Part shown: one piece after another, positions 46,966 to 55,583 of the stretch
How the letters are laid out: the number at the start of each line of letters is the position of its first letter
Position numbering within the stretch: the first letter of the stretch is position 1
Origin: Thraustochytrium sp. TN22
Taxonomy: Eukaryota > Sar > Bigyra > Thraustochytrida > Thraustochytriidae
Assembly: GCA_013306675.1 (NCBI GenBank)
Contig: JABLUY010000034.1
Location: forward strand, 62,001 to 126,000
Length of the DNA: 64,000 nt
Direction: 5' to 3'
Notes under the pieces: model-generated
Seen by the model: only the letters and a program-made list of their open reading frames with translations
Databases searched by the model: none
Told to the model about the DNA's origin: nothing
Made by a program: the position numbers and the translations under genes

Positions 46966-49737
46966 CTATTTCCCATCAAGGTTCACCTGGATCGCGCGCA
47001 CGTCAGCCTCCCACCGCGCCGCCATGCGCCCCAGCGCTGCGCGCGGCACTGGGTGCGTGCAACGCGCCTGCAGCGCGTCCAGCGCCGGGCCCTGGTCCGG
47101 CGCGAACTCCACCACCATAAATGAGCCCTTCTCGTCGTGTTGCGCCAGCTGCTTCTCGTACCACAGGTACTCGCGCTGCCGCACGTTCGTGTTGTCCACA
47201 ATCACCACCTGGGGCTCGGCGCGGTCCGCGCGCCACAGCGCCGCCGCGAAGCGCTCGCGGCACGACGCGTGCGCAGCCTGCACGTCGGCCTGCGTCTGCA
47301 GCGTCGCCCGCGTGCGGAAGTCATCCGCGGAGCAGATCGTTGTGGTCGCCGCGAACTTGGCGTCGGCCAGCCGCCGCGCCAGTGTGCTCTTGCCGCTGCC
47401 CGGCAGCCCGCGCAGGACGACCACCACGCAGGCGACGCGCCGCGCGAGCTGCGACCGAATGGCCTGCTGCACGTCCTCCGCCGAGGGGCGCGACGCGGCG
47501 GCGCTCGCCCACAGGTCCACGCCCACCAGGCTGCGCACCTGGGCGAATTGGCGCGCCGCAACCAGCTTGCGCAGAAAGGCGTGCAGCTCGCCCTCCGCGA
47601 CCGAGCTCGGCTCCTCCAGGTATGCCTGCGCCAGCGTGCGCGGGAAGCCTGCCGCCTCGGCGCGCCGTGTCGCCGCGAAGACCATCTCGGCCGGCGTCAG
47701 GCCGTCCACCGCGTGGCACGCCCGGGCCCAGCGCTGCAGCGCCTCGTGCGCCGCGACCAGGCCGCGCCGGGTCTGGTCCGCCAAGGCAGCCGCCTCGGCA
47801 CGCGCCTCGGGCGTTGGCAACGCGCTCACTTCGAGCGCCACCGCGTCGTCCAGGTGACGCAGGTCCACCTCGCCGCCGCCGCCGCCGGCCACGAGGGCGC
47901 ACAGCCGCTGCCGCGAGGTTTGCTGCTTGACGGGCGCGCCGCGGCCCAGCATCGCGCGCGCCTCGCTCAGGTACTGTGCGGTTTTGATCTTGAAGCGCCG
48001 GCCGTCCTCGAGCACCAGCACGGCGCCCTCGACGCCCTCGCGTCGCCGCACCGCCGCCACGGCGTCCTCCAGCGCGCCCGGCGCCACTCGCCCCCAGCAC
48101 CGTGCCATCGGCACGCCGAGCGCCGCAGCGCGCTCGAAGAGCTCCGCCTCCGGCTCGTACGCGCCGCTCACGTTGCAACGCACCGCCAGCAGCACGAGCG
48201 CGTCCTCCTCGTACGGGATGACGCCCACGGGCGCCCGCCAGTCCACGAACTCAAACAGAGGAGACGCGCCCCGCCGCGCGCAATCCAGGGCGAAGGCCTC
48301 GTACGCCGGCTGCGTCGCGGCGAACCTCGCCGCCGCCTCGTTCGGCAGCCGCCGCCCGGCCCAGGCCACGATGCGGGTCGGCGCGCTCGCGCAGTCCGGC
48401 ACGGGGGACACCAGCGAGCCATCAATCTTCTCGTACAGCTTGCCGCCAGGGAATTCTTGCGGCGCGAAGACGGCGCTGGAATTCTCGTCGAGATTGAAGA
48501 ACTTGTGGAAGCGCCGCGACAGCACCTCCCCGGTGCGCTTGCAGACCAGCAGCCCCCTGCACTCGCGCCGCACCGCGGCGTGCTCGCCCTCCAGCATTTG
48601 CTGGCCCGCCGCGGCGCTCTCCGCCTGGTAGTCAAACGCAATGTAGTGCTCCGTCGCGGTCTCGAGGAACGCTGGTTCGCCGCGAATCGCCTGGCGGACG
48701 CGGGCGAGCACATCGCCGCCGAGCTCGGCAAAGTCTTGCTTGCGCCGCCGCCCAACACCGGCTGCATCCTCCGCCTCCGCCTCCGCCTCCGCGTCTGCAT
48801 CCTCGTACAGCCACGTCTCGGCGCCGACGAGCGGATCCTCCATCGCGTCAAGCTCCAGCGCGGCGCGCACCTCTGCGAGCGACCGTTCCGGCTCCTCGTG
48901 ATGCACGAAGCGTCCTCGTCGCGCTGTCCAGGCGCGTCCAAGCTCCGCCCTATCATCAATGAGAATGGCCTTGGGACCGCTATACCGCGACTTGTCCCGC
49001 GAGCGCACGGTGAGCACCTTGACGTGCTCGCCGAGGTGGCGCCGGCACCAGGCGCGCTTCTGGGCGGCGTAGCGCTCGAAGTGGACCCTGGGGCAGCCCG
49101 TGAGGACAGCCACCTCCACGTCGCGACGTCGCGCCAGGGTCACAAGCTCCAGCCAAAATGCCTCTCCGCCCGGCATCCACGGCAGGTCCCCGAAGAAGCC
49201 GTCCTCGCACGCGTGTATCCTCGTCCAGAGCCCATTTTTGCCCAGCGAATCAGCGTCAAGGCCAAAGCGGCGCTTGAAGCCCTCCGCGAAGTCCGCTAGC
49301 ACGCCGTCCAGGTCGCAGTAGACGCGCGCGCCGGGCCCTTTTGATGTCTCCGCGTCCGCCTCTGGCGCAACGCTTTGCAGAAGCGGCACGGGCGGCAGCT
49401 CCACGTCCTGCAGGGCGCTCGGATTCACGCCCTTGGTGCCGGACGCGAGCACGTATGGCTCGCCCAGCGAGACGGCCAGCACCGATCCGCTTCGCACTAG
49501 TCTTGCGACCTGGTCGTCGTCGCCCTCCAGCAGTTCTGTGCCCTCCAGCGCCTGATCCTGCGGTGCCCGCCGCAAGAAGAGCCGCAGCTGCTTGGCCTGC
49601 TTTTTGCCGAGCTTGAGCTTGTGCGCAGCCGCCTTGCGCAGCGCCTCCAGGGTCGCCTTGGGCACCACCACGCAGCCGGACTCCGCCCCGCCCTCGTTCC
49701 TCACAAACGTCACGCGCACTCGCGCCGCCATGCTCAA
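46966..49737 (-). CDS. Three-enzyme RNA repair protein: HAD phosphatase, Rnl1-type ligase, kinase
   Basis: A 923-residue protein. Residues 1-95 look like a small beta-grasp (ubiquitin-like) domain. A HAD phosphatase of the 5'(3')-nucleotidase C type starts at VYCDLDGVLADFAEGF near 140, with VAVLTGCPR and AILIDDRAE. An RNA ligase of T4 Rnl1 type follows: nucleotidyl Lys in YEKIDGSLVS near 436, LFEFVDWRAPVGVIPYEED and the FKIKTAQYL motif V near 610. The C-terminal P-loop kinase begins GLPGSGKSTLARRL near 776, with CSADDF and VIVDNTNVRQREYLWYEKQ as in polynucleotide kinases. Together these could remove a 3' phosphate, phosphorylate the 5' end and seal RNA in one chain, as T4 Pnkp and Rnl1 do separately. 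No cyclic phosphodiesterase domain of the fungal Trl1 kind is seen. Confidence 0.88.
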   Translation of the reverse strand: MSMAARVRVTFVRNEGGAESGCVVVPKATLEALRKAAAHKLKLGKKQAKQLRLFLRRAPQDQALEGTELLEGDDDQVARLVRSGSVLAVSLGEPYVLASGTKGVNPSALQDVELPPVPLLQSVAPEADAETSKGPGARVYCDLDGVLADFAEGFKRRFGLDADSLGKNGLWTRIHACEDGFFGDLPWMPGGEAFWLELVTLARRRDVEVAVLTGCPRVHFERYAAQKRAWCRRHLGEHVKVLTVRSRDKSRYSGPKAILIDDRAELGRAWTARRGRFVHHEEPERSLAEVRAALELDAMEDPLVGAETWLYEDADAEAEAEAEDAAGVGRRRKQDFAELGGDVLARVRQAIRGEPAFLETATEHYIAFDYQAESAAAGQQMLEGEHAAVRRECRGLLVCKRTGEVLSRRFHKFFNLDENSSAVFAPQEFPGGKLYEKIDGSLVSPVPDCASAPTRIVAWAGRRLPNEAAARFAATQPAYEAFALDCARRGASPLFEFVDWRAPVGVIPYEEDALVLLAVRCNVSGAYEPEAELFERAAALGVPMARCWGRVAPGALEDAVAAVRRREGVEGAVLVLEDGRRFKIKTAQYLSEARAMLGRGAPVKQQTSRQRLCALVAGGGGGEVDLRHLDDAVALEVSALPTPEARAEAAALADQTRRGLVAAHEALQRWARACHAVDGLTPAEMVFAATRRAEAAGFPRTLAQAYLEEPSSVAEGELHAFLRKLVAARQFAQVRSLVGVDLWASAAASRPSAEDVQQAIRSQLARRVACVVVVLRGLPGSGKSTLARRLADAKFAATTTICSADDFRTRATLQTQADVQAAHASCRERFAAALWRADRAEPQVVIVDNTNVRQREYLWYEKQLAQHDEKGSFMVVEFAPDQGPALDALQARCTHPVPRAALGRMAARWEADVRAIQVNLDGK

Positions 49738-50563
49738 GTCTCACCGTCACGGTGACAGCTGAGCCCACTGGCAAGTTGGACCTGCTGTTGCGCTCTTGCA
49801 GCTGAGCGCCGCGACCACCTGGCTGCACTGCACTGCCCTGCACGCGCTGGGACCATCCTCAGAACGCGCCGGTAGCGCACTGTGTCCGGAACGATGCTTT
49901 TGGAGCCTTGGAGGTCTCTGCTTTGGCGTGATGGCCGGGGCGGCAGGGCGTGCGAGACGGCGGATTTGAGGCCCGCCTCGTCTCGGCTCGACCCGCCTGC
50001 GAAAGAAAGGTGGAGCAGCCTGAGCCTGAGCCAGCCAGCCTGCGCAGCTCAGGCAGGCTGTTGAGACTCGGCAGGCTCTGGCACTGGCAGAGGGCGGAAG
50101 ACACAGAGCCGAGTGCCGCGCCGACTGCCTGGCGCACACCGGATCCGCGAGCAGAACCACGCAATCAACGCGCTTGGGCGCGCTTGGACGCGCCTTGCTA
50201 CCGCAGAGGCATGCCTCGGAGACGCTTGCGGGACGCTCGCCACCGCCCGGCCTTCTTTATCGCTCTGCGCGGCGGCCGCCCCGCGCGGCGTGCGCAGGTC
50301 GGCCGCGGTCGCCGGCAATGGCCCGGCATGGTCAATGCGTTAGCGAGGGCGTGAGAAGAGTGGCCGCGGCGCGCCGCGACTCTTCAGCCTGGTCACCGGC
50401 GCAGCTGCCAGTGCTTGTCACTGCAGAGCGCGGCAGCAGCCAGCAGAACCGCAATCGCCGAGAGGCCTTCCATGTTTGCGCAGTCGCGGGCGGGCCTGAC
50501 TGTGAGTGCGAGGTAGCGCGCGCGCCAGTGCCAGTGCCAGTGCTAGCGCAAGACGCGGGCATC
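49738..50563. promoter_or_regulatory. Divergent spacer, RNA repair gene and MFS gene
   Basis: About 825 bases between divergent starts, so it contains both promoters. No supported gene. GCCAGT hexamers repeat at 50524-50541 close to the transporter start, and CTGCACTGCACTGCCCTGCA lies near 49823. Confidence 0.5.
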
Positions 50564-51973
50564 ATGGCGGCCCCGAGGCGGTGCTGCGCGGCGGCGCCGT
50601 CGCGCTTCGTGACCATGGCGCTGCTGCAGAAGCTCCTGCTGTACACTGCGGTGCGCATCATGTACCCCCTGGTGAACTACCTGAGCGAGGACTGGGGCCT
50701 GACGCGAGCCGAGATGGGCAACGTGCTCGCGGCCGGTGAGCTGGCGGCCGTGGTGAGCGGGCTGGTGGGCACGCTCGGCGACAGGTACGGCAACAAGCCG
50801 GTGGCGATCGCGTCGTGGTACGTGGTGGTGGCGGCGAGCTTTCTGATCCTAGCGCCACCCTCGCTGGGCCTCCTGGTGTTCGCGCGCGTCCTGGTTGGGC
50901 TCTTCTCGACGGTCTTCTTCATCGTGGCGCAGTCCGAGATCGTGGCGCACGCCGGCGAGGGCTCGGTGGGCTTCATCACGGGCATCACGGAGATGAGCTG
51001 GGGCATTAGCATCCTGGCGGTTGTGCCGATTCTGACGGTCGTCTACGAGCACGCGGGCTGGCGCGTCATGTTCGCTGTGCTGGCTGCCCTCATGACGCCT
51101 TCCTGCGTCGAGCTGTACCTTAGTTTTCCCGCAGATGCGCGCGCGCTGACGGGCCCGTCAGCGAGCGGCAAGCGCCAAGGGGTCTGCGCGCACGAGGGCC
51201 AAAGTCTGATGGCGCGTCTCCGTGCTTCGGGCTACTTGCAGTGCCTGCTGGCACCCGGACCGCTCCTCTTCAACCTGTCGAGCCTCATGGTCAACATTGG
51301 CCACAACGTGCTCTTTCTCGCGTTTGCGGACTGGGCATACGCGTACCACAACGTGCAGGCCGAGGAGATGGGCGTGGCTAGTTTTGCAATTGGCGCGTCC
51401 GAGCTGTGCGGCGACCTGCTTGTGATTCTCTTTGCGGACCGCGTGGGTCTCAACGTGATGACGCGCTGGAGCTGTGCGTTCTTCACGATTGGCATGGGGC
51501 TCTTCATCGTCGCCGCAGAGCACTCCTTCGCCGCGGGCGTGGCCATGGCGGCCGTACTTTACTTTCCCGGGGAGATCCTTGTCGTCACGCAGATCGCACT
51601 GGCGGAGCGCTTCGTGTCGGAGGACCTGCGCAGCACCATGTTGGGCATCAACTTCCAGTGCCACTTTTTGGGCCGCGCCGTTGGCGCCTTTGTTGCGGAC
51701 GCGGCCTGGTACCGCGGCGAGGTGTTGGCCTCGGGACTGCTCAGCGTGGGTTGCGGCGCGGCTGCGCTCGTACTCATCATCCTCTCGCTCCGCTTCGCGC
51801 GCAACGAGCCGGCAGCGAGCGACCCGGAGACGGGGGCGTCCGAGGTCGAGGTGGAGCCAATGTCTGCAAAGGCCAAGGCGGAGGCTGAAGTAGAGACCGA
51901 AGAAGAGGCCAGGGCGGATGCCGAAGTAGAAACCGAAACGGAGGCCGAGCAGACCTCGGTTGCGGTTATCTGA
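50564..51973 (+). CDS. Major facilitator superfamily transporter
   Basis: A 469-residue membrane protein with about 11-12 hydrophobic helices. The loop between helices 2 and 3 reads GTLGDRYGNKP, the MFS signature GxLaDrxGrrp, and a repeat of it in the second half is LFADRVGLNVMTRW. MAAPRRCCAA is taken as start, just before helix 1; the frame extends upstream through spacer DNA. The C-terminal 55 residues are a soluble tail of alternating Glu/Ala/Lys repeats (KAKAEAEVETEEEARADAEV). The substrate cannot be told from sequence. It converges on the TTL-like gene with a spacer of less than 100 bases. Confidence 0.87.
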   Translation: MAAPRRCCAAAPSRFVTMALLQKLLLYTAVRIMYPLVNYLSEDWGLTRAEMGNVLAAGELAAVVSGLVGTLGDRYGNKPVAIASWYVVVAASFLILAPPSLGLLVFARVLVGLFSTVFFIVAQSEIVAHAGEGSVGFITGITEMSWGISILAVVPILTVVYEHAGWRVMFAVLAALMTPSCVELYLSFPADARALTGPSASGKRQGVCAHEGQSLMARLRASGYLQCLLAPGPLLFNLSSLMVNIGHNVLFLAFADWAYAYHNVQAEEMGVASFAIGASELCGDLLVILFADRVGLNVMTRWSCAFFTIGMGLFIVAAEHSFAAGVAMAAVLYFPGEILVVTQIALAERFVSEDLRSTMLGINFQCHFLGRAVGAFVADAAWYRGEVLASGLLSVGCGAAALVLIILSLRFARNEPAASDPETGASEVEVEPMSAKAKAEAEVETEEEARADAEVETETEAEQTSVAVI

Positions 51974-52008
51974 GACCACTGGCGTGAGTTGAGCCAAGCC
52001 GAATCGAC

Positions 52009-52032
52009 CTGACCTGACCTGACCTGACCTGA
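52009..52032 (+). repeat. ACCTG pentamer repeat at convergent 3' ends
   Basis: Five near-perfect copies of GACCT/ACCTG in the spacer between the MFS and TTL-like stop codons. Confidence 0.85.
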
Positions 52033-52061
52033 TAGTTTACAGCAACCCACAATAAAGTTTG

Positions 52062-53471
52062 TCAGAGCGATCCAGCGTCCACCTTGTCAAAGGCCCCCGT
52101 GACGAGATCGTCGTTCTGGCCGCCTGGGATGGCCGAGACAGCCATGGCCAGGATGTCCGCCGCAAGCTGGCGCATGTGGGCCTGGAAGCGGGGCGAGCCG
52201 GTGCCCTCGGGCGCGCAGCCGGGACTGCGCGCGTTGACCTCGAGAATGTACGGGCGCGCGGCCTCGTCGAGCATGAGGTCGAAGGCGGCGACCGCGAAGC
52301 GCGCCTTGGCCGGGGGTGCGTCGGCGTCCGGGCCCGCAGGTGCCTGGGTCACGTGGGCCGCGGGGCGGAAGAGGATGGCGCGAAAGGCAGCGTCCGCCAG
52401 GAGCGAGCGCATTGAGTCGAGGACGGACGGCCCGTGCGGCGCGAGGTCCGGGAGCTCATCGAGCAGCGCGCGTCGGATGCGGTCGCCGCCCGCGCCGTTG
52501 GTGATGTGCGCCGCGCGGTCGGTGCAGTCCTCGTCATTGTAAGCGGCCTCGGCGACGCGCGCCTCGACCGTCGGGTAAAGGTAGAGCTCCTGCTGGAGCG
52601 CGTCGGCCACGACGTAGGCGCGTAGGTGGAACTTGCGACGGCCCTCGAGCAGCAGGCTGCGCACGTGCGCCTGTAGCACCCAGCCCGGGATGCGACCCTT
52701 GCGCGCGCGCAGCGCCTCGATGAAGCCGCGCTCGGCGCGCGCGCGGTCGGCGTCCACGCGGATGATGTCCAGCACCTCCTGCTGCACGGCCTCGGGCTGC
52801 GCCGGGTCGACCTTGAGGAAGACGATGCCGTCGCCGTGGCAGCCCAGCGGCGGCTTGAGCACGAGCAGGCCGTCCGCGGACGGCGGCAGGGCCACGGCCT
52901 CGCGCACGTCCTCGTCCCAGGCCAGCACGCTGGTCTGCGGCAGGAAGCGCGTCAGGCCGCCATTCTCGAAGAGCGTCCAGAGCAGGTCCTTGTTGCCCAG
53001 GCCGTCGAAGCACCCGGCCCCAAACCACACCGCGCCGCCGGACGTCTGCGAGGCGGCCGCCGTCGCGTCGGCCGCCTGCGAGGCGGCGACGACGACCTCG
53101 GCGCGCAGGAGCGCATTGCCCTGCGACCTCTTGTACGAGGGCAGCTCCGACAGCCGATCTACCTTGCGCCAGCCGGCGCCGGGCGCCTCGCTCGACCTGA
53201 ACGCCCACGCCCAGCTCGGCGAGCATGTCCACAGCGTCTCCATCCTCTTCGCGGGCGGGCGCGCGTGCGCGCGTGGTAGTAGTCTGCTGCTGCAAAAAGC
53301 AATCCGGCGCCGAGCCACCCAACCCCATGGCATGGCGAGACGCGGCCCAAAGACGGCACGGCACGGGCGCAGGACGAGCAGGCTGAGGCGCGCGCCGCAG
53401 TCATCATCTTCGCAGGCGGTGAGCGGGCCGCGCGAAAAGGCGCGCTCCTGGCAGGGACATGTCCACGTCAA
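52062..53471 (-). CDS. Tubulin-tyrosine-ligase-like (TTL) ATP-grasp protein
   Basis: The ATP-grasp core of about 330 residues includes LLVLKPPLGCHGDGIVFLK (phosphate loop), WVLQAHVRSLLLEGRRKFHLRAYVV (TTL-type KxDxR region, here RKFHLR) and FDLMLDEAARPYILEVNARSPG with the metal-binding Glu-x-Asn. TTL enzymes add amino acids (Tyr, Glu or Gly) to tubulin or other proteins. The longest frame gives 469 residues; ATG codons at 53333 (MPWGWVARRRIAF, possibly a presequence) and 53243 (METLWTCSPS) are more likely starts because the first 46 residues lack domain character. Substrate specificity cannot be assigned. Confidence 0.82.
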   Translation of the reverse strand: MTWTCPCQERAFSRGPLTACEDDDCGARLSLLVLRPCRAVFGPRLAMPWGWVARRRIAFCSSRLLPRAHARPPAKRMETLWTCSPSWAWAFRSSEAPGAGWRKVDRLSELPSYKRSQGNALLRAEVVVAASQAADATAAASQTSGGAVWFGAGCFDGLGNKDLLWTLFENGGLTRFLPQTSVLAWDEDVREAVALPPSADGLLVLKPPLGCHGDGIVFLKVDPAQPEAVQQEVLDIIRVDADRARAERGFIEALRARKGRIPGWVLQAHVRSLLLEGRRKFHLRAYVVADALQQELYLYPTVEARVAEAAYNDEDCTDRAAHITNGAGGDRIRRALLDELPDLAPHGPSVLDSMRSLLADAAFRAILFRPAAHVTQAPAGPDADAPPAKARFAVAAFDLMLDEAARPYILEVNARSPGCAPEGTGSPRFQAHMRQLAADILAMAVSAIPGGQNDDLVTGAFDKVDAGSL

Positions 53472-54409
53472 AGTCTGGGTTCGTCGAGGGAGTGAAGGCG
53501 CGTCCTGTTTTACAACAGCTCACAGACATCGAGCTCACAGACATCGACTGCAAGGCGCGAGGACGACCTCCTCAAGACTGTGCATAAGCTGGCAGAATTT
53601 GCGTTTCTCCAAAGAGCTGGGCCTCATGTGCAAAACTGAGAGTCTGAATTTGGCTACGTATTCACAACGTAGCTATTCACAGCGTAGCACTCATCACAGC
53701 GTGAGCCGGAGGTCAAGCGTGGTCAAGCGTGGTCGCCTGCCAGCCAATCCACAACTGTGGCCCTCTCCAAGGATCGCAGCCTAGGTTCGTCAGCTCATTC
53801 GTAGCGGTGCTGTGGAGCAGCGCGTCTTGCTGCAGTGCATTCTTCCCTGACTCACCTCAACCTCATCATAGCTAATCAAGCCTGGTCCAGCCTAACCTTC
53901 GAGACCGCAAATCTCCGCACGTGGCATGCCCACACCAGGACATCTCCGATCTCGGCGGAATCCAGGCTTGACCACCTCATCACAGTTAGTCCCAAGCCTG
54001 GTGCATCCCTTTGCATTCGTGCAGGCCCTCGCAGAATAATGTATTCGTCAAGATGAGTGGCCTCACGCGGTCGTTTGCCCACCGCCTGACCTGGCCCCGT
54101 AGCCTGGTGGCTCCTAACACGAAGGGTCCTGGACAACCTCGAACTCCGTGGGCCACCGCAGCATCAACGCTGGGCGCTCTTGCGCGCCTGCGAGCGCCTG
54201 CGACTGACTTGGGACTGCCCCCGTCTCGGCACGTCCGCGCGGCGTATTTCGTTCAGGTTGGGACTAGATCGTTCGAGGCGAGGCGAGGCCAGGCGAGGCG
54301 AGGTCTTCCAAACCCTCTTCGTCCCTGCCCCGCGTGCAGGACGCGCAGCAGGACCGCACGCGAGCGGCGGCGACGCGTCGCGGCGCAGCGGCCGGCGGCG
54401 CGCCGTACA
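53472..54409. other. Intergenic between TTL-like and selenoprotein genes
   Basis: About 940 bases with no supported gene. Short direct repeats (CACAGCGTAGC near 53678-53702, CGTGGTCAAG near 53720, AGGCGAGGCGAGG near 54275-54302) are visible. It probably holds both divergent promoters. Confidence 0.45.
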
Positions 54410-54823
54410 ATGGCGGCGCTCCCGGCGGTAAACGTGTACTGGCCGTGCAAGTGATGCGGGGCGGGCGTCTCGTACCACGACTACGCGGACGCCCGGGACG
54501 AGCTGGCCGAGGTGGCCAAGGTGCGCGGCAAGAAGCACGAGGCGGGCATGGCAGACGGTGCAGGGCGCGCCTTTGAGGTGTACGTCATGGAGGCGGACAA
54601 CGTGCGCAAGGGCGCCCTGCTGTGGTCGCTGCAGCGCGAGGGCCGGCTGCCGAGGCCAGGCGAGCTGTTGGAGCGCCTGGAGCGCGCCTTGGCGAACGAA
54701 GGGGAGGCCAAGGAGCACAAGGAGAACGGCGACGCCGACGAGGGTGAGGACGACGACGACGACGACGATGACAACGCCGAGCGCAAGGTGCAGATTGAGG
54801 CGCCTGTGATGGCGCCGGAGTGA
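54410..54823 (+). CDS. SelH-like selenoprotein with in-frame TGA (Sec15)
   Basis: The frame reads MAALPAVNVYWPCK, then TGA at 54452-54454, then CGAGVSYHDYADARDELAEV in the same phase for 122 more residues. With TGA as selenocysteine the protein has 137 residues and the build of the Rdx thioredoxin-like family (SelW/SelT/SelH): a beta strand ending in a redox Cys/Sec site, then AFEVYVMEADN and GALLWSLQREGRLPRPGEL. That last part aligns with the SelH segment FEV...LW...FP-x-P-x-E-x2-x-L. The site here is Cys-Lys-Sec-Cys, not the usual Cys-x2-Sec. The C-terminal 35 residues are acidic. A candidate SECIS lies about 125 bases after the stop. A stop mutation in a former Cys codon or a sequencing error is the alternative. 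Confidence 0.7.
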
Positions 54824-54948
54824 CGCTCCCGAGCGCGACCGATGGTGGAAGGTGCAAGTCGACAAGGCGCTCTGGCGAAGCATCTAGAACGCCTCCTCTC
54901 GTCGGAGACTTTATAGACCCCGTGGTGGCGCTGCAGGAGACGCGTGAT

Positions 54949-55026
54949 GGACAGTCCAGCGATCATGACGCGCACGTGCATAAAGGGACAGCCTAGTCTC
55001 GGTGCGTGCGCCGAACCAGAGTGTCT
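54949..55026 (+). promoter_or_regulatory. Candidate SECIS element
   Basis: ATGA at 54965-54968 opens an 11-base arm CGCGCACGTGC that pairs with GTGCGTGCGCC (10 of 11, two G-U), closed by GA at 55013-55014, giving the non-Watson-Crick UGA/GA core. The apical loop starts ATAAAG with the required unpaired adenines 13 bases after ATGA. Below the core, GGACA at 54949 pairs with TGTCT at 55022 across an internal loop. Geometry matches eukaryotic SECIS rules; it sits in the expected 3' UTR. Not folded by program. Confidence 0.65.
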
Positions 55027-55526
55027 AGGGCCGCTCGAGGCGCTCCTACAGCCATCCGAGGGCGGGGAAGGAAGCAAGCAAGCAGACAGAGCAAGCGAAC
55101 AACCGAGCGAGCTATAGTTTTCGCTGGTGCCATTTTTGGGGGCAGACAAAGTCGTCGAGCCCGGTATGGTGCACTAACCTTTGGTACGTTGGTAATGAGT
55201 CTAACTAATTTCGCACTGTTTTCTCTGCAAGGTGCGATGTGAGCCGCCCACGTGCATAAAGGGACAGCCTAGTCTCGGTGCGTGCGCCGAACCAGAGTGC
55301 CTAGCTAGGGCCGCTCGAGGCGCTCCTCCAGTCATCCGAGGGCGGGGAAGGAAGCAAGCAAGCAGACAGAGCAAGCGAACAACCGAGCGAGCTATAGTTT
55401 TCGCTGGTACCATTCTGGGGGGCAGACAAAGTCGTCGAGCCCGGTATGGTGCACTCACCTTTGGTACGTAGGTAAGGAGTCTAACTAACTTCGCACTGTT
55501 TTCTCTGCAAGGCACGATGTGAGCCG
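54975..55526 (+). repeat. 276-bp tandem duplication carrying the SECIS region
   Basis: Two copies with a 276-base period (CGTGCATAAAGGGACAGCCT at 54975 and 55251), differing by roughly a dozen changes. The second copy keeps the apical loop and 3' arm, but its upstream flank lacks ATGA at the right place and breaks one stem pair, so it is probably not a working SECIS. Confidence 0.9.
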
Positions 55527-55583
55527 CACTGCGAGCCGCAAAGCCCAATTCCAAAAGGAAGCTTGCAAGATGGCACTTGGGAC

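Noticed and set aside
47137-49299. 720-aa plus-strand ORF
   Set aside because: Antisense shadow of the RNA repair gene; Arg/Ala/Leu/His-rich with no motif.
54452-54454. TGA as a simple stop giving a 14-residue peptide and a separate 103-residue gene
   Set aside because: The downstream frame is in phase, has Rdx-family features beginning immediately after the TGA, and a SECIS-like structure follows; selenocysteine is the simpler reading, though not proven.
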